Shown one piece after another: positions 36,214 to 44,452 of a DNA stretch of 64,000 bases (the first letter of the stretch is position 1; the number at the start of each line of letters is the position of its first letter). The notes beneath the pieces were generated by a model. The model saw only the letters and a program-made list of their open reading frames with translations, ran no database searches and was not told the DNA's origin. This DNA comes from Brachynemurus nebulosus (Eukaryota > Arthropoda > Insecta > Neuroptera > Myrmeleontidae): the NCBI GenBank assembly GCA_035578155.1, contig JAPWDM010000001.1, positions 82,996,561 to 83,060,560 of the forward strand. Reading direction: 5' to 3'. Position numbers and translations under genes: made by a program.

Positions 36214-37140
36214 CTAAACAATATCTGATTCATCAATCCAGCTATTAAATTCCGAAGAATAGCCGAGCCATTTGACTAATACTTTTCCACCACGTTTCTT
36301 CAGAACCTTTTCCACGAGATACACGTCTGGATATTTCACCCGTTGTAATTCATATTCATAGAATCCACCTTGAATGGGTTGTTGGTTGATATCCTCAAGT
36401 AGATATGTTACCGGATTAGTATGTCGAACTTTCACGATTTTAAATATTTCCGTAGACCAATTTGGTGTGTAGCCTTTCTCAAAACTCGATTTAAATTTGC
36501 TTATTCTAACAAAATCATTAACTTTATACTTGGCCGCACCAGCAATTTTTATATTACTATATACTGTAGATAATAGATGAGCCTCCTTATCAGCAGTGAC
36601 ATCTCGCGGTGCCATTTTGATTGTACGATGCTTTGTTCTATTATACTCGTCAACTAAATCGGTAATTATCGGCAACCATTTATAGTTACCGTTTAGTGAA
36701 AATGCACGCCAAAGTTTATTCTTAATGGTGCGATTAAAACGTTCAACGATCGAAGCTTTCAGCGTGCTATATGTGGAGTAATGATTTATGTTATACTTTT
36801 CCATTAACACCTTAAAGGTGCTATTAAAAAATTCTCGACCATCATCTGTCTGAATATGTGCTGGGCTGCGCGCGCATTGTTTGAATATTGATTCCATAGC
36901 AGCAGTAACAAGTTTTCCAGATTTATCTTTGACAGGCACCACCCAAGCTTGTTTCGAGAACGTATCGATAACGGTTAAAAGATAGCGATATCCGCGATTT
37001 TCTTTTGCATAAGCACCCATTTCAACGAGATCAGCTTGCCATAAATCATCAATTCCCTTGGTTATAACACGACGTCTTTTGAAATTTTTACGCGCTGGTT
37101 TATGTAGTTCTTTTACAACCTGTTCTTTCACCTTACTCAT
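36214..37140 (-). CDS. Retroviral-type integrase with chromodomain (Polinton)
   Basis: 308 aa, intact. The core DDE domain shows D37 (WQADLVEM), D99 (IQTDDGREF) and E133 (KASIVERFNRT). It is followed by an SH3-like DNA-binding stretch (YKVNDFVRISKFKSSFEKGY) and a C-terminal chromodomain (VYLVEKVLKKR to WIDESDIV, residues ~272-308). An N-terminal zinc finger is not obvious. In the nucleus it would insert the linear element into chromatin, making the 6-bp duplication seen here; the chromodomain may direct it to modified histones. Its start overlaps by 8 bp the end of the upstream coiled-coil gene. Keeping all catalytic residues, it could in principle mobilise other copies in trans. Confidence 0.93.
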   Translation of the reverse strand: MSKVKEQVVKELHKPARKNFKRRRVITKGIDDLWQADLVEMGAYAKENRGYRYLLTVIDTFSKQAWVVPVKDKSGKLVTAAMESIFKQCARSPAHIQTDDGREFFNSTFKVLMEKYNINHYSTYSTLKASIVERFNRTIKNKLWRAFSLNGNYKWLPIITDLVDEYNRTKHRTIKMAPRDVTADKEAHLLSTVYSNIKIAGAAKYKVNDFVRISKFKSSFEKGYTPNWSTEIFKIVKVRHTNPVTYLLEDINQQPIQGGFYEYELQRVKYPDVYLVEKVLKKRGGKVLVKWLGYSSEFNSWIDESDIV

Positions 37141-37576
37141 CTTTAAGTTTTGGTATTGAATGTTTAGTCAGTTGTTTATATAGGCTATCTAAAGCAGTTA
37201 TTTGATATTCCAGTTTCTTAAATTTAACATTAAATTCCTGTTTGGATACGGAAGCTGTTGCTGTATTTGAAATAACTTCCATTATGGTTTTTAATTCGTT
37301 TTCGATATTCTCCATATGAGTTAACTTTTCTCTAATATTTGTTTCAATTTGTTTATAAGAATTTTCAAGCACAGCTGCAGTATGTGAAATTTCAGCAAAC
37401 TTTTGATTCAGAAAAGCCAAATTAACAGCATCACTGCTATCTTTAGGAGCATGTACGTTCGTGAGACGCTTATCATTCATATCATAATCACCCTTAGGTG
37501 TTAAATTGATAGACGCAGCCTTTCGAGCATACCGTCCACCGCTACTGCTGAATCGACCGAATTTGTCAACGCTCAT
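37133..37576 (-). CDS. Coiled-coil, fibre-like Polinton protein
   Basis: 147 aa. Residues ~26-57 (KGDYDMNDKRLTNVHAPKD then AVNLAFLN) resemble the repeating D.N...ITN...P....DAV motif of phage and virus tail-fibre or spike proteins. The rest is a long heptad-rich coiled coil (ENSYKQIETNIREKLTHMEN). By inference it may form a trimeric vertex fibre. It overlaps the integrase start by 8 bp and is probably co-transcribed with it. No signal peptide. Confidence 0.65.
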   Translation of the reverse strand: MSVDKFGRFSSSGGRYARKAASINLTPKGDYDMNDKRLTNVHAPKDSSDAVNLAFLNQKFAEISHTAAVLENSYKQIETNIREKLTHMENIENELKTIMEVISNTATASVSKQEFNVKFKKLEYQITALDSLYKQLTKHSIPKLKDE

Positions 37577-37614
37577 GTTTGAAATGATTTACGAAACGGG
37601 TGAGTAACCTCTAT

Positions 37615-38643
37615 TTATTCAATTATATCAGCCTCGCGAAGTTCTTCAAGTATTGCCTGTATTTCATTCGAGTGATTCGTATGTCCAGCTTCTGTGGACG
37701 CTATCAATAATTTCAATCTGTCAATAAGTTCGCCAACATCGTCCCAATAACGGTAATCAATCGTTTCACAATCGTTAAAATGCATTAAACCAAAACCAGT
37801 TCGTTTTTGTTTCGGTGTTGAGGTGTGTTTTCGTCGCGGTGGAAAAAGTTTACTTATAATCTCCTTATATTTATAACAATCATTCGCATTAACTGACGCA
37901 TTGACATCATATTTTCGTTTGTGTGCATTGGTAAGTTGTAATATAGTCTTATATGTGTTTAAATCAGCATCTGTGTATAGATGATGATTTGGATACTTTT
38001 TAAACAGTAGTTCAAAAAGACCTTTAGTGCCGGGGTAAGCTATACCATTAACAATAATATTATCATCAATTATATCCAATTCAGAATTACCAATCATCCA
38101 TTTATTTGTTTCCGCATCTATACGCGGGCCATAGGTGTGGTCAAGAGATTTTTTAGCGTTACGCGTAAGCGCTAGCTGGAGATACTTTTCAGCTAGCACA
38201 CCAACACTTGGCTCGTTTGTTTGCTTAAACAATTTTCGTGCAGTAATTTGTGCAGTTGGTGTAAATTGACTTGTTGTGGGGGTAGGTTCGAACCCTCCCT
38301 CTATCAGCTCTGGTTCAAATACTTCATCATCACCACTGTTAAGAAAACGTGGCTTCTTAATAGAAGATATAGCATAATCAAAGGAACCATCAGCATCATC
38401 AATAGAAGGAGGTGCTTTCTTAATTTTAGCTTGTGCTGACTTTTCATTTTTAACTAAGAGGCTTTTTGTTGGTTCAGTTTTTATTTCAGTAGCTATTTCT
38501 TTAAGCGGTTCAGTTATTGGTTTGAATGATTCTACTAAATTTTTTTCTCGTTCAAATTGACTATCTTTAAGCGCGCGATATTTAGCACGTATAAATTTTG
38601 TTGCCTTTAAAATTTCTCGCTTTAGCTGTTGATCTTGATCCAT
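37615..38643 (-). CDS. DUF8207-type Polinton protein
   Basis: 342 aa. A charged, disordered N-terminal half (Lys/Glu/Pro-rich, to ~residue 165) leads to a conserved region with NKWMIGNSELDIIDDNIIV, GTKGLFELLFKKYP and YTDADLNTYKTILQ, a pattern I associate with a domain found in many arthropod Maverick proteins (DUF8207). The motif NDCYKYKEIISKLFPP is followed by a basic, Gly-rich segment. Function is unknown; a core or scaffold role is only a guess. It lies upstream of the fibre-like gene on the same strand, 38 bp away, with a TATA-like box just before its start (about 38650-38670 on minus). Confidence 0.75.
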   Translation of the reverse strand: MDQDQQLKREILKATKFIRAKYRALKDSQFEREKNLVESFKPITEPLKEIATEIKTEPTKSLLVKNEKSAQAKIKKAPPSIDDADGSFDYAISSIKKPRFLNSGDDEVFEPELIEGGFEPTPTTSQFTPTAQITARKLFKQTNEPSVGVLAEKYLQLALTRNAKKSLDHTYGPRIDAETNKWMIGNSELDIIDDNIIVNGIAYPGTKGLFELLFKKYPNHHLYTDADLNTYKTILQLTNAHKRKYDVNASVNANDCYKYKEIISKLFPPRRKHTSTPKQKRTGFGLMHFNDCETIDYRYWDDVGELIDRLKLLIASTEAGHTNHSNEIQAILEELREADIIE

Positions 38644-38737
38644 AGTATGTCTATATGCTATTGCTGCTTATAAACAAATGTGCAAGGCACTCACATTCAC
38701 CCCCATTTTATACTTTTTCGACTTAACCAAGCATAAA

Positions 38738-39019
38738 TTAGGTCAACTGAAACCTAGTTTCAGTCGACTTAAAATATGTTTCGGTTGACCGGAAATATGT
38801 CTCAGTCGACCGGAAATATGTCTTGGTTGACCCGAAATATGTCTCGGTTGACCGGAAATATGTCTTGGTTGACTCGAATTGTGTTCCGGTTGAATCGTAC
38901 AATGTTCCAGTCGAACTGGACAGTGTTCCGGTTGAACCGTGCAATGTTCCAGTCCAACTGGGCAGTGTTCCGGTTGAACCGTACAATGTTCTAGCTGAGG
39001 CGGACAAGGTTCTAATCAA
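38738..39019. repeat. 21-bp minisatellite
   Basis: About 12-13 units of roughly 21 bp. One type reads GGTTGACCGGAAATATGTCT and another GTTCCGGTTGAACCGTACAA. Because the period is a multiple of three, frames stay open on both strands (heptad STETYFR on minus), which is a by-product rather than proof of a gene. It lies in the only sizeable non-coding gap of the element. Confidence 0.85.
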
Positions 39020-39060
39020 TCAGAATATATTTCAAGTCTTCCGGGATGAAATTTCACGCT

Positions 39061-39440
39061 AAACATAATTTTGAGGGCGACTCAATCCTACATGCCCCTA
39101 AATATAGGCAATTACTTTGCGTTGCCAAGTGGCCCCATAAGTAAATAGAGTTTCCGGTTAACCCGAACAAAATTTCATTCAAAATTCAAAAATTTGAAAT
39201 TGGATTTATCTGAAGGCGAATTTAATGTATACACACTGTATTTCATATAACGCAGTAGACGCACTGTATTATCTTATATAGACTTCCGATAATATATGTT
39301 TGATAATTAACCACACTTTCTGTACTATTACAACACTATAAGAATTATCTAATGTTTGAGATAAAAATAATTACTATATAATTTACTACATAATATATTA
39401 AAAACAGGCTTTCAGATAATTCATTTTTATTTATAATTAC
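39061..39440 (+). repeat. Dispersed repeat inside the Polinton (second copy at 9541)
   Basis: From CCCTAAATATAGGCAATTAC onward ~190 bp resemble 9541-9730. The remainder is AT-rich without a gene. It probably represents insertion of an unrelated small element between the DUF8207-type and ATPase genes. Confidence 0.55.
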
Positions 39441-39460
39441 AATTAACATTTTTTTCTTAA

Positions 39461-40150
39461 CTATCTGATTTGAATAAATATGTCGAACCCCTTTCTATAA
39501 CGACCTTGATCTAAACCACAATCTTTATCAATAACCAAGAAACCATACTGTTCTTCCCAGCAATGGGCGCAAATCGATTTAAAGATATTAAACGGTATAT
39601 CACCGCAAATATGATCATTATAAATATCTAATAAATTGGTCATGTCTTGTTTAAATAAAATTATTAAATTTGCATTGTCTCTAATTAGTTGTTTTGGTAT
39701 GAAACTATACGTTTGCGCTAGATAAAAAACTGAAATATCTTTATGTCGACCCATACAAAAATATGCCCGTATGTTATTTTGCTTATCCGTGGCAACATCG
39801 TCGAATATAAAAACCGAGTTATTTTTAGCATTTTCAGGTGCTATAACGTCCTCGTTATTGGAAAAAGTAAAATAGCTCAAACCTCTAATTGGTTTAAGAA
39901 CACGCTTCAAATATTCATATTTCGGTTGAAAGAGTGATTTTGAATAGACATAAACGTTCTCGAAACGTAAACCATTCGGGTGTTCTAATAAATTTAACAA
40001 AACGCTAGTTTTACCACACCCCGATGGACCTACTATTAGACACCTTATATTATTCGGTAACAGGGGGCCATGCTTTTTTTCACCACCTGTATGTGATATG
40101 AAATCCATGTTTTCGATTGGCAATTCTACACGTTGTTTTATAAAACGCAT
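39461..40150 (-). CDS. FtsK/HerA-type genome-packaging ATPase
   Basis: 229 aa, intact. Walker A GPSGCGKT at residues 41-48, Walker B SVFIFDDV at 112-119, followed by a conserved YLAQTYSFIPKQLIRDNAN region (sensor/arginine-finger zone). Length and motifs match the A32-like packaging ATPases of Polintons, adintoviruses and poxvirus-like viruses, which pump DNA into the preformed capsid. It is divergently arranged with the 100-aa gene at 40220, sharing a 69-bp intergenic promoter region. Confidence 0.92.
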   Translation of the reverse strand: MRFIKQRVELPIENMDFISHTGGEKKHGPLLPNNIRCLIVGPSGCGKTSVLLNLLEHPNGLRFENVYVYSKSLFQPKYEYLKRVLKPIRGLSYFTFSNNEDVIAPENAKNNSVFIFDDVATDKQNNIRAYFCMGRHKDISVFYLAQTYSFIPKQLIRDNANLIILFKQDMTNLLDIYNDHICGDIPFNIFKSICAHCWEEQYGFLVIDKDCGLDQGRYRKGFDIFIQIR

Positions 40151-40219
40151 CTTTAACGCTACTGAATACTATATATAAAAATGCGGCTTTATATACATTG
40201 ACGACAGTACCTAATCACC
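40151..40219. promoter_or_regulatory. Bidirectional promoter region
   Basis: Between divergent starts lie TACTATATATAAAAATGCGG and CTTTATATACATTG. One TATA-like box can serve each direction. Such compact divergent promoters are usual in large DNA viruses. Confidence 0.6.
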
Positions 40220-40522
40220 ATGATTCGCTATGTTGTAAACTGGCATTCGTTGGGACTTGAATGTGTATTTGCCAACAATGAATTTAATTGTTGCACTGAT
40301 CCGCAAGTCAACAATGACAACAATGAAATCCAATGGTTTAATGATTCTAACGAACCACTGTTAACAATAGCATTCGATAACATTGAAAAAGATGATATTA
40401 TGCATCTATGTGTTATAATTTTTGGTGGTTGTGGAAATAGAATTTATTTTATTGAAAGCGACCAAAATTGTAAATTATTTGTTCGCGAAATTGATTCATT
40501 TCAATTTTTCATGAATCTATAA
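40220..40522 (+). CDS. Small Polinton protein, unknown
   Basis: 100 aa, no recognised domain. It is acidic and Asn-rich in the middle, with a hydrophobic strand-like stretch (HLCVIIFGGCGNRIYFI). It is the first gene of the rightward morphogenesis cluster and 35 bp ahead of the phospholipase gene. An intact frame in a tight cluster supports it being real. Confidence 0.6.
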   Translation: MIRYVVNWHSLGLECVFANNEFNCCTDPQVNNDNNEIQWFNDSNEPLLTIAFDNIEKDDIMHLCVIIFGGCGNRIYFIESDQNCKLFVREIDSFQFFMNL

Positions 40523-40557
40523 ATAGCACTACTCAAGATGATTGACATTTAGTTCTA

Positions 40558-41328
40558 ATGTTACATTGCAAGCAACAACAGCGAAGCGGTCGTGGATTGC
40601 TTAATTCAATAATTAACAAGTTGCCATTTGAAGCACATATACCCGGTTATTCTTATTGCGGGCCTGGTACGAAATTACAAGAACGATTAGCACGGGGTGA
40701 TCCGGGGATCAATAAGCTAGACGAGGCTTGTAAAGCACATGATATTGCTTACGCACAAAGTAAAAATCTTAGCGATCGACATAAGGCTGATTTAATTTTA
40801 GCTAACGCCGCCTGGAACCGCGTTAAATCTTCAGACGCGAAATTTGGTGAAAAAACTGCTGCGTGGGCTGTAACAAACGCAATGAAAGCTAAAGTGAAGC
40901 TTGGTATGGGTGTGAAAAAGAAAACCACACTTGGTCATGTCCGAAGAAGCGTGCGTGGTATAATAAAAAAATTAAAACGCGAACCATTTAATAATGCAGT
41001 AAAGCTTGCTGTAAAGGTGGCCAAGTCTGCGGCTAAAAATAATAAAATAAAAACACCACGCATTATTCCAATACCTAAAACGGGTGGTGTACTACCGCTT
41101 TTACCAATTTTTGCAGCACTTTCAGCAGCCGGTGCCTTGGCTGGTGGTGCATCAGGAGTTGCGAAAGCAATTAACGATGCTAAGAGTGCGCAAAAACAAT
41201 TAAGCGAAAGCGAGCGTCATAATCGAATGATGGAGGCAATTGCTGTGCGTAATGGTCGTGGTTTATACATACGTCCATACAGACAAGGGTTGGGTCTATA
41301 TTTACGTCCATATCCAAAAAACTTATAA
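40558..41328 (+). CDS. Capsid-associated protein with parvovirus-type phospholipase A2 domain
   Basis: 256 aa. The calcium-loop motif YCGPGTKLQERL (33-44) and catalytic H61-D62 in DEACKAHDIAYA match the PLA2 fold of parvovirus VP1. These act on endosomal membranes during entry. A basic middle (KLKREPFNNAVKLAVKVAKS) is followed by a Gly/Ala-rich hydrophobic segment (~178-205) and a C-terminal GLYIRPY repeat resembling adenovirus-like core peptides. A TATA-like box (CTATAAATAG, ~40518) lies ~35 bp upstream. The stop overlaps the protease ATG by one base (TAATG). PLA2-like proteins are reported in adintoviruses; the role here is inferred. Confidence 0.85.
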   Translation: MLHCKQQQRSGRGLLNSIINKLPFEAHIPGYSYCGPGTKLQERLARGDPGINKLDEACKAHDIAYAQSKNLSDRHKADLILANAAWNRVKSSDAKFGEKTAAWAVTNAMKAKVKLGMGVKKKTTLGHVRRSVRGIIKKLKREPFNNAVKLAVKVAKSAAKNNKIKTPRIIPIPKTGGVLPLLPIFAALSAAGALAGGASGVAKAINDAKSAQKQLSESERHNRMMEAIAVRNGRGLYIRPYRQGLGLYLRPYPKNL

Positions 41329-41708
41329 TGAAATTGCCCGAGCGGGCACTAACAGATAGAGATTTGTATAAATATGCTAAATATTTACTCCATTTTCGGG
41401 GTGTATTTATGCGTGATAATTTACCGAAGCGTGGGCCGTGGTATAATGAATGCGGTATTTTAAATTTAGATAGTTCCACCGGACCTGGTACTCATTGGAC
41501 CTGTTACTGGAAAAATGGAAATCTGGTGGATTATTTTGATAGTTTTGGCAATTTAAAACCCCCGCTTGAGGTGGCTCGCTACTTTAGCGGCAATAATATC
41601 ACATACAATTATAACATTTATCAGGATTACAACTCATACAAATGCGGACATCTCTGTTTAGACTTTCTTTATAATAAATATTATGGTGATAGCAATAAAT
41701 ACTTATAA
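41328..41708 (+). CDS. Adenovirus-type cysteine protease (adenain family C5)
   Basis: 126 aa, compact. Catalytic residues are visible in the family order: His56 (GTHWTCYW), Asp71 (YFDSFGN), Gln99 (YQDYNS), Cys106 (YKCGHLCLDFL). It would cleave capsid and core precursor proteins during virion maturation. It is shorter than adenovirus adenain (~200 aa), missing the C-terminal extension, but complete for the Polinton type. Its ATG overlaps the preceding stop, so translation may be coupled or from its own transcript. Confidence 0.93.
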   Translation: MKLPERALTDRDLYKYAKYLLHFRGVFMRDNLPKRGPWYNECGILNLDSSTGPGTHWTCYWKNGNLVDYFDSFGNLKPPLEVARYFSGNNITYNYNIYQDYNSYKCGHLCLDFLYNKYYGDSNKYL

Positions 41709-41754
41709 AAGAACGTAACATTCGCATATTCTTAATAGTTCAAAATATATTGTC

Positions 41755-42465
41755 ATGGCGTTCACACTAACATTAACCGGGAATTCATCGATATTATCAG
41801 CGCACTATTTTCCCCCAATCAGACTAAATACTCAATATGAGTGTGCTCTATTGGACTTTCAAGTTTATAATTCAATACCCAATGTTACAAATAAAAATAA
41901 TTTGCTTCATTATGCTAGCGATAATGTTATAGAATTTCCAATTGGGACGTTTGAGGTGGATGATTTAGCTTCATATATCGAAAAACATATGTATAATCAA
42001 TATGGTAATAATATTTATGAAAACAAACACGATAAACCTTACATACATCTAAAAGCGAATAATAACACACTCAAATGTGAAATAATTAGTAATCAAGACA
42101 TTGATTTTACTAAGCCTAATACAATTGGTTCATTATTAGGGTTTCGTAAGCAAATATTAGAGGCCAATAAACTTCACACCTCGCAAGAACCTGTTAGTAT
42201 AATTAAAGTTACATCTTTACACTTGCAGTGTAATATTACTAGCAATGCTTATATTAATGGTACTCCTGCACACACATTGCATGAATTTTCACCTCTAGTT
42301 GCACCTGGGTATAAAATAGTGGAGGTACCGCGAAATATAATTTATTTGCCTGTAACCGTCAACGAGTTAACATCTATTTCACTAAAAATTGTTGATCAGG
42401 ACGGTGATTTGGTGGACTTTCGTGGTGAAAAAATTACTGTACATTTACATTTGAGACCATGTTGA
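41755..42465 (+). CDS. Penton-like minor capsid protein (single jelly roll)
   Basis: 236 aa. Alternating beta-strand pattern with YECALLDFQVYNSIPNV near the N-terminus, TIGSLLGFRKQILEAN mid-protein, and a C-terminal EKITVHLHLRP strand, matching the minor capsid (penton) protein of Polintons. It would occupy the fivefold vertices. A TATAAAAG box at ~41703 lies 45 bp upstream. It overlaps the next small ORF by 7 bp. Confidence 0.82.
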   Translation: MAFTLTLTGNSSILSAHYFPPIRLNTQYECALLDFQVYNSIPNVTNKNNLLHYASDNVIEFPIGTFEVDDLASYIEKHMYNQYGNNIYENKHDKPYIHLKANNNTLKCEIISNQDIDFTKPNTIGSLLGFRKQILEANKLHTSQEPVSIIKVTSLHLQCNITSNAYINGTPAHTLHEFSPLVAPGYKIVEVPRNIIYLPVTVNELTSISLKIVDQDGDLVDFRGEKITVHLHLRPC

Positions 42466-42644
42466 TTTACAATACGAATCAATCTAGCGCGGGGGTATAT
42501 AATAGAGGTTTGTCGACTTCTAGGCTCATTCATTCGAATACCATAAAGCGTAAAAGACCACAACGTATTTCACGGGAAGATTTAGCATTTCTCGAGTCAA
42601 TTGGGTTGAAAGTTAAACAAAAATGGTACTCAGCGATACATTAA
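42459..42644 (+). CDS. Small basic Polinton protein
   Basis: 61 aa, rich in Arg/Lys (TIKRKRPQRISREDLAFLES), overlapping the penton gene by 7 bp and the hexon gene by 22 bp. It may be a DNA-condensing or capsid-cement peptide (inference). A TATATAA box within it (about 42498) is well placed to drive the hexon gene, so this could also be partly leader sequence. Confidence 0.5.
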   Translation: MLIYNTNQSSAGVYNRGLSTSRLIHSNTIKRKRPQRISREDLAFLESIGLKVKQKWYSAIH

Positions 42645-43825
42645 ACATTATAAGCGGTACTCAATTTGATAATAGTATCACTAATTTCGAGTATCATACC
42701 TATGCACCTTTCCTTCGCTCGTTTGGGGTCAACGATCAGGTTCGTATTTTGCTACAAAACCAGGATCTTTATATTTTACCTAGCGAAAGTTTTATATACA
42801 TTGAGGGAATAATTTTAAAAGATGATAACACAGAACCTACGGCTAGTGTATCATTGGTTAATAATTGTATGGCATATTTGTTTGACGAAATTAGGTATGA
42901 ATTAAATGGTGTTGAGATTGAACATGTTAGATATGTGGGTCTAACGACTACATTAAAAAATTATCTATGCTTAAATGACGGCGAAAGTAAGCAATTATTA
43001 AACGCAGGTTGGCCGATTGATAATAATTGTAGTGTAAAATTATCAAAACCATACTTTAGTTTTTGTGTTCCACTTAAGAAATTATTAGGATTTGCTAAAG
43101 ATTATCGAAAAATTTTATTAAATGCCAAACACGAGCTAATCCTTATTCGCTCGCGAACGGATGCCGATATATTTGTTTCAACTGCGGGTATGAAACTAGA
43201 AATTAGTAAACTGGAATGGCATGTACCGCACATAACTGTTTCAGATGAAATAAAGTTATCGCTGTTAAAGTATATTGAACAAGCCCACCCAATACAAATC
43301 AGTTTTAGAACGTGGGAAACATATATTCAGCCGGCCCTGCCCACATCTCAACAAAACACTTGGGTTGTTAAAACAACTACGCAACTGGAAAAGCCTCGAT
43401 ATATCATTTTCGCTTTGCAGAAAAATATTGCTGGTAAAAATGTTTCCAAATTTAACGATTGTGATTTAAGCAATTTTAAGGTTTTCCTAAATTCACAAAT
43501 GTTTCCGTATGATGATTTACATATCAAATTCGAAACAAACCAATTTGCAATACTTTACGATATGTACGTTAGGTTTCAATCCTCATACTACCATAACAAT
43601 AATGAACCGCTATTAACGTGGGAAAATTTTAGAGATATTGCTCCAATTGTTTTGATTGATTGCTCGCGCCAAAATGAGTCATTGAAAAGCGGTTCAGTTG
43701 ATGTTCGATTGGAATTTAAATGTAACAAGGATATTCCGGCTGATACCACAGCAATAGCAATTCTAGTTCATGACGTTATGTTTGATTACATTCCGCTAAC
43801 TAATTTAGTTAAAAAATATACTTAA
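42623..43825 (+). CDS. Hexon-like major capsid protein (double jelly roll)
   Basis: 400 aa, intact. The order of motifs is that of Polinton and adintovirus major capsid proteins: FLRSFGVNDQVRILLQNQDL near the N-terminus, YLFDEIRYELNGVEIEHVR, then NTWVVKTTTQLEKPRYIIFA opening the second jelly roll, and a C-terminal VRLEFKCN...TAIAILVHD strand pair. Trimers would tile an icosahedral shell. The long, uninterrupted frame argues for recent selection or recent insertion. Confidence 0.88.
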   Translation: MVLSDTLNIISGTQFDNSITNFEYHTYAPFLRSFGVNDQVRILLQNQDLYILPSESFIYIEGIILKDDNTEPTASVSLVNNCMAYLFDEIRYELNGVEIEHVRYVGLTTTLKNYLCLNDGESKQLLNAGWPIDNNCSVKLSKPYFSFCVPLKKLLGFAKDYRKILLNAKHELILIRSRTDADIFVSTAGMKLEISKLEWHVPHITVSDEIKLSLLKYIEQAHPIQISFRTWETYIQPALPTSQQNTWVVKTTTQLEKPRYIIFALQKNIAGKNVSKFNDCDLSNFKVFLNSQMFPYDDLHIKFETNQFAILYDMYVRFQSSYYHNNNEPLLTWENFRDIAPIVLIDCSRQNESLKSGSVDVRLEFKCNKDIPADTTAIAILVHDVMFDYIPLTNLVKKYT

Positions 43826-43855
43826 TTAACCCCCCACCACTGATGCAGCTTTTTC

Positions 43856-43866
43856 AAAATATATAA
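43856..43866 (+). promoter_or_regulatory. TATA-like box before the 181-aa gene
   Basis: AAATATATAAAACGCG lies 40-50 bp before the ATG at 43907. Comparable boxes precede the PLA2-type, penton-like, hexon-like and 46031 genes. Confidence 0.5.
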
Positions 43867-43906
43867 AACGCGTGAGTTGATTGCAAAATAAACCAGTCTT
43901 TGAACG

Positions 43907-44452
43907 ATGGCTAATAAATCATGTTTTTTTGATGTACAAGGTTTCAAAGGTCCCAACAATCAATTTTTCTTTAAAGAAGTTGGTATTGTTGTGGATGAAT
44001 CTAATGACGTGTTACATCTTCTATTCGAGCCGCCATTTGATTTCAATGAATTACCTGAGAAATATCGGCGCGTTGCTCGGCACCTATATCACCGATATCA
44101 TGGGCTTAACTGGTCTTGTGGTTTCATTCCATACAACAAACTTCGCAACATACTGAAACCGATTCTAAAGAAGTTCTCGTTTGTATACGTGAAGGGTGGT
44201 GAAAAACGGGAATGGGTTATGGATCTGTTTGATGATACTGAAGATCAGCCATCGATAGTGAATATGGAGGAAATTTTTGACATCCCTAAACTTACCCAAC
44301 TGCGAGATGAGTACAACTCAAGGCGATGTTTACTTCATGCGGCCGACAAGATGTGTGCTTTAAACAACAACTTTAGTTTGGAAAAAGCAAAATATGTCTC
44401 TTTTAAAGATATTTTTAATCTTAATACCTGGTTATTTAACTTATTCAATTAA
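43907..44452 (+). CDS. Insect Polinton-associated protein, unknown function
   Basis: 181 aa, N-terminal CFFDVQGFKGPNNQFFFKEV, then HLLFEPPFDFNELP, YHRYHGLNWSCGFIPYNKL, and FVYVKGGEKREWVMDL. I recall this pattern from many insect proteins of unknown role, often near Mavericks. The acidic residues at FDVQG and KEVG could be a distant nuclease-like arrangement, which is speculative. Its last 59 bases also encode the signal peptide of the metalloproteinase in another frame. Confidence 0.65.
   Translation: MANKSCFFDVQGFKGPNNQFFFKEVGIVVDESNDVLHLLFEPPFDFNELPEKYRRVARHLYHRYHGLNWSCGFIPYNKLRNILKPILKKFSFVYVKGGEKREWVMDLFDDTEDQPSIVNMEEIFDIPKLTQLRDEYNSRRCLLHAADKMCALNNNFSLEKAKYVSFKDIFNLNTWLFNLFN

Noticed and set aside
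38776..39062. Plus-strand ORFs over the 21-bp minisatellite
   Set aside because: Open frames on both strands follow from a repeat length divisible by three; no independent coding evidence.
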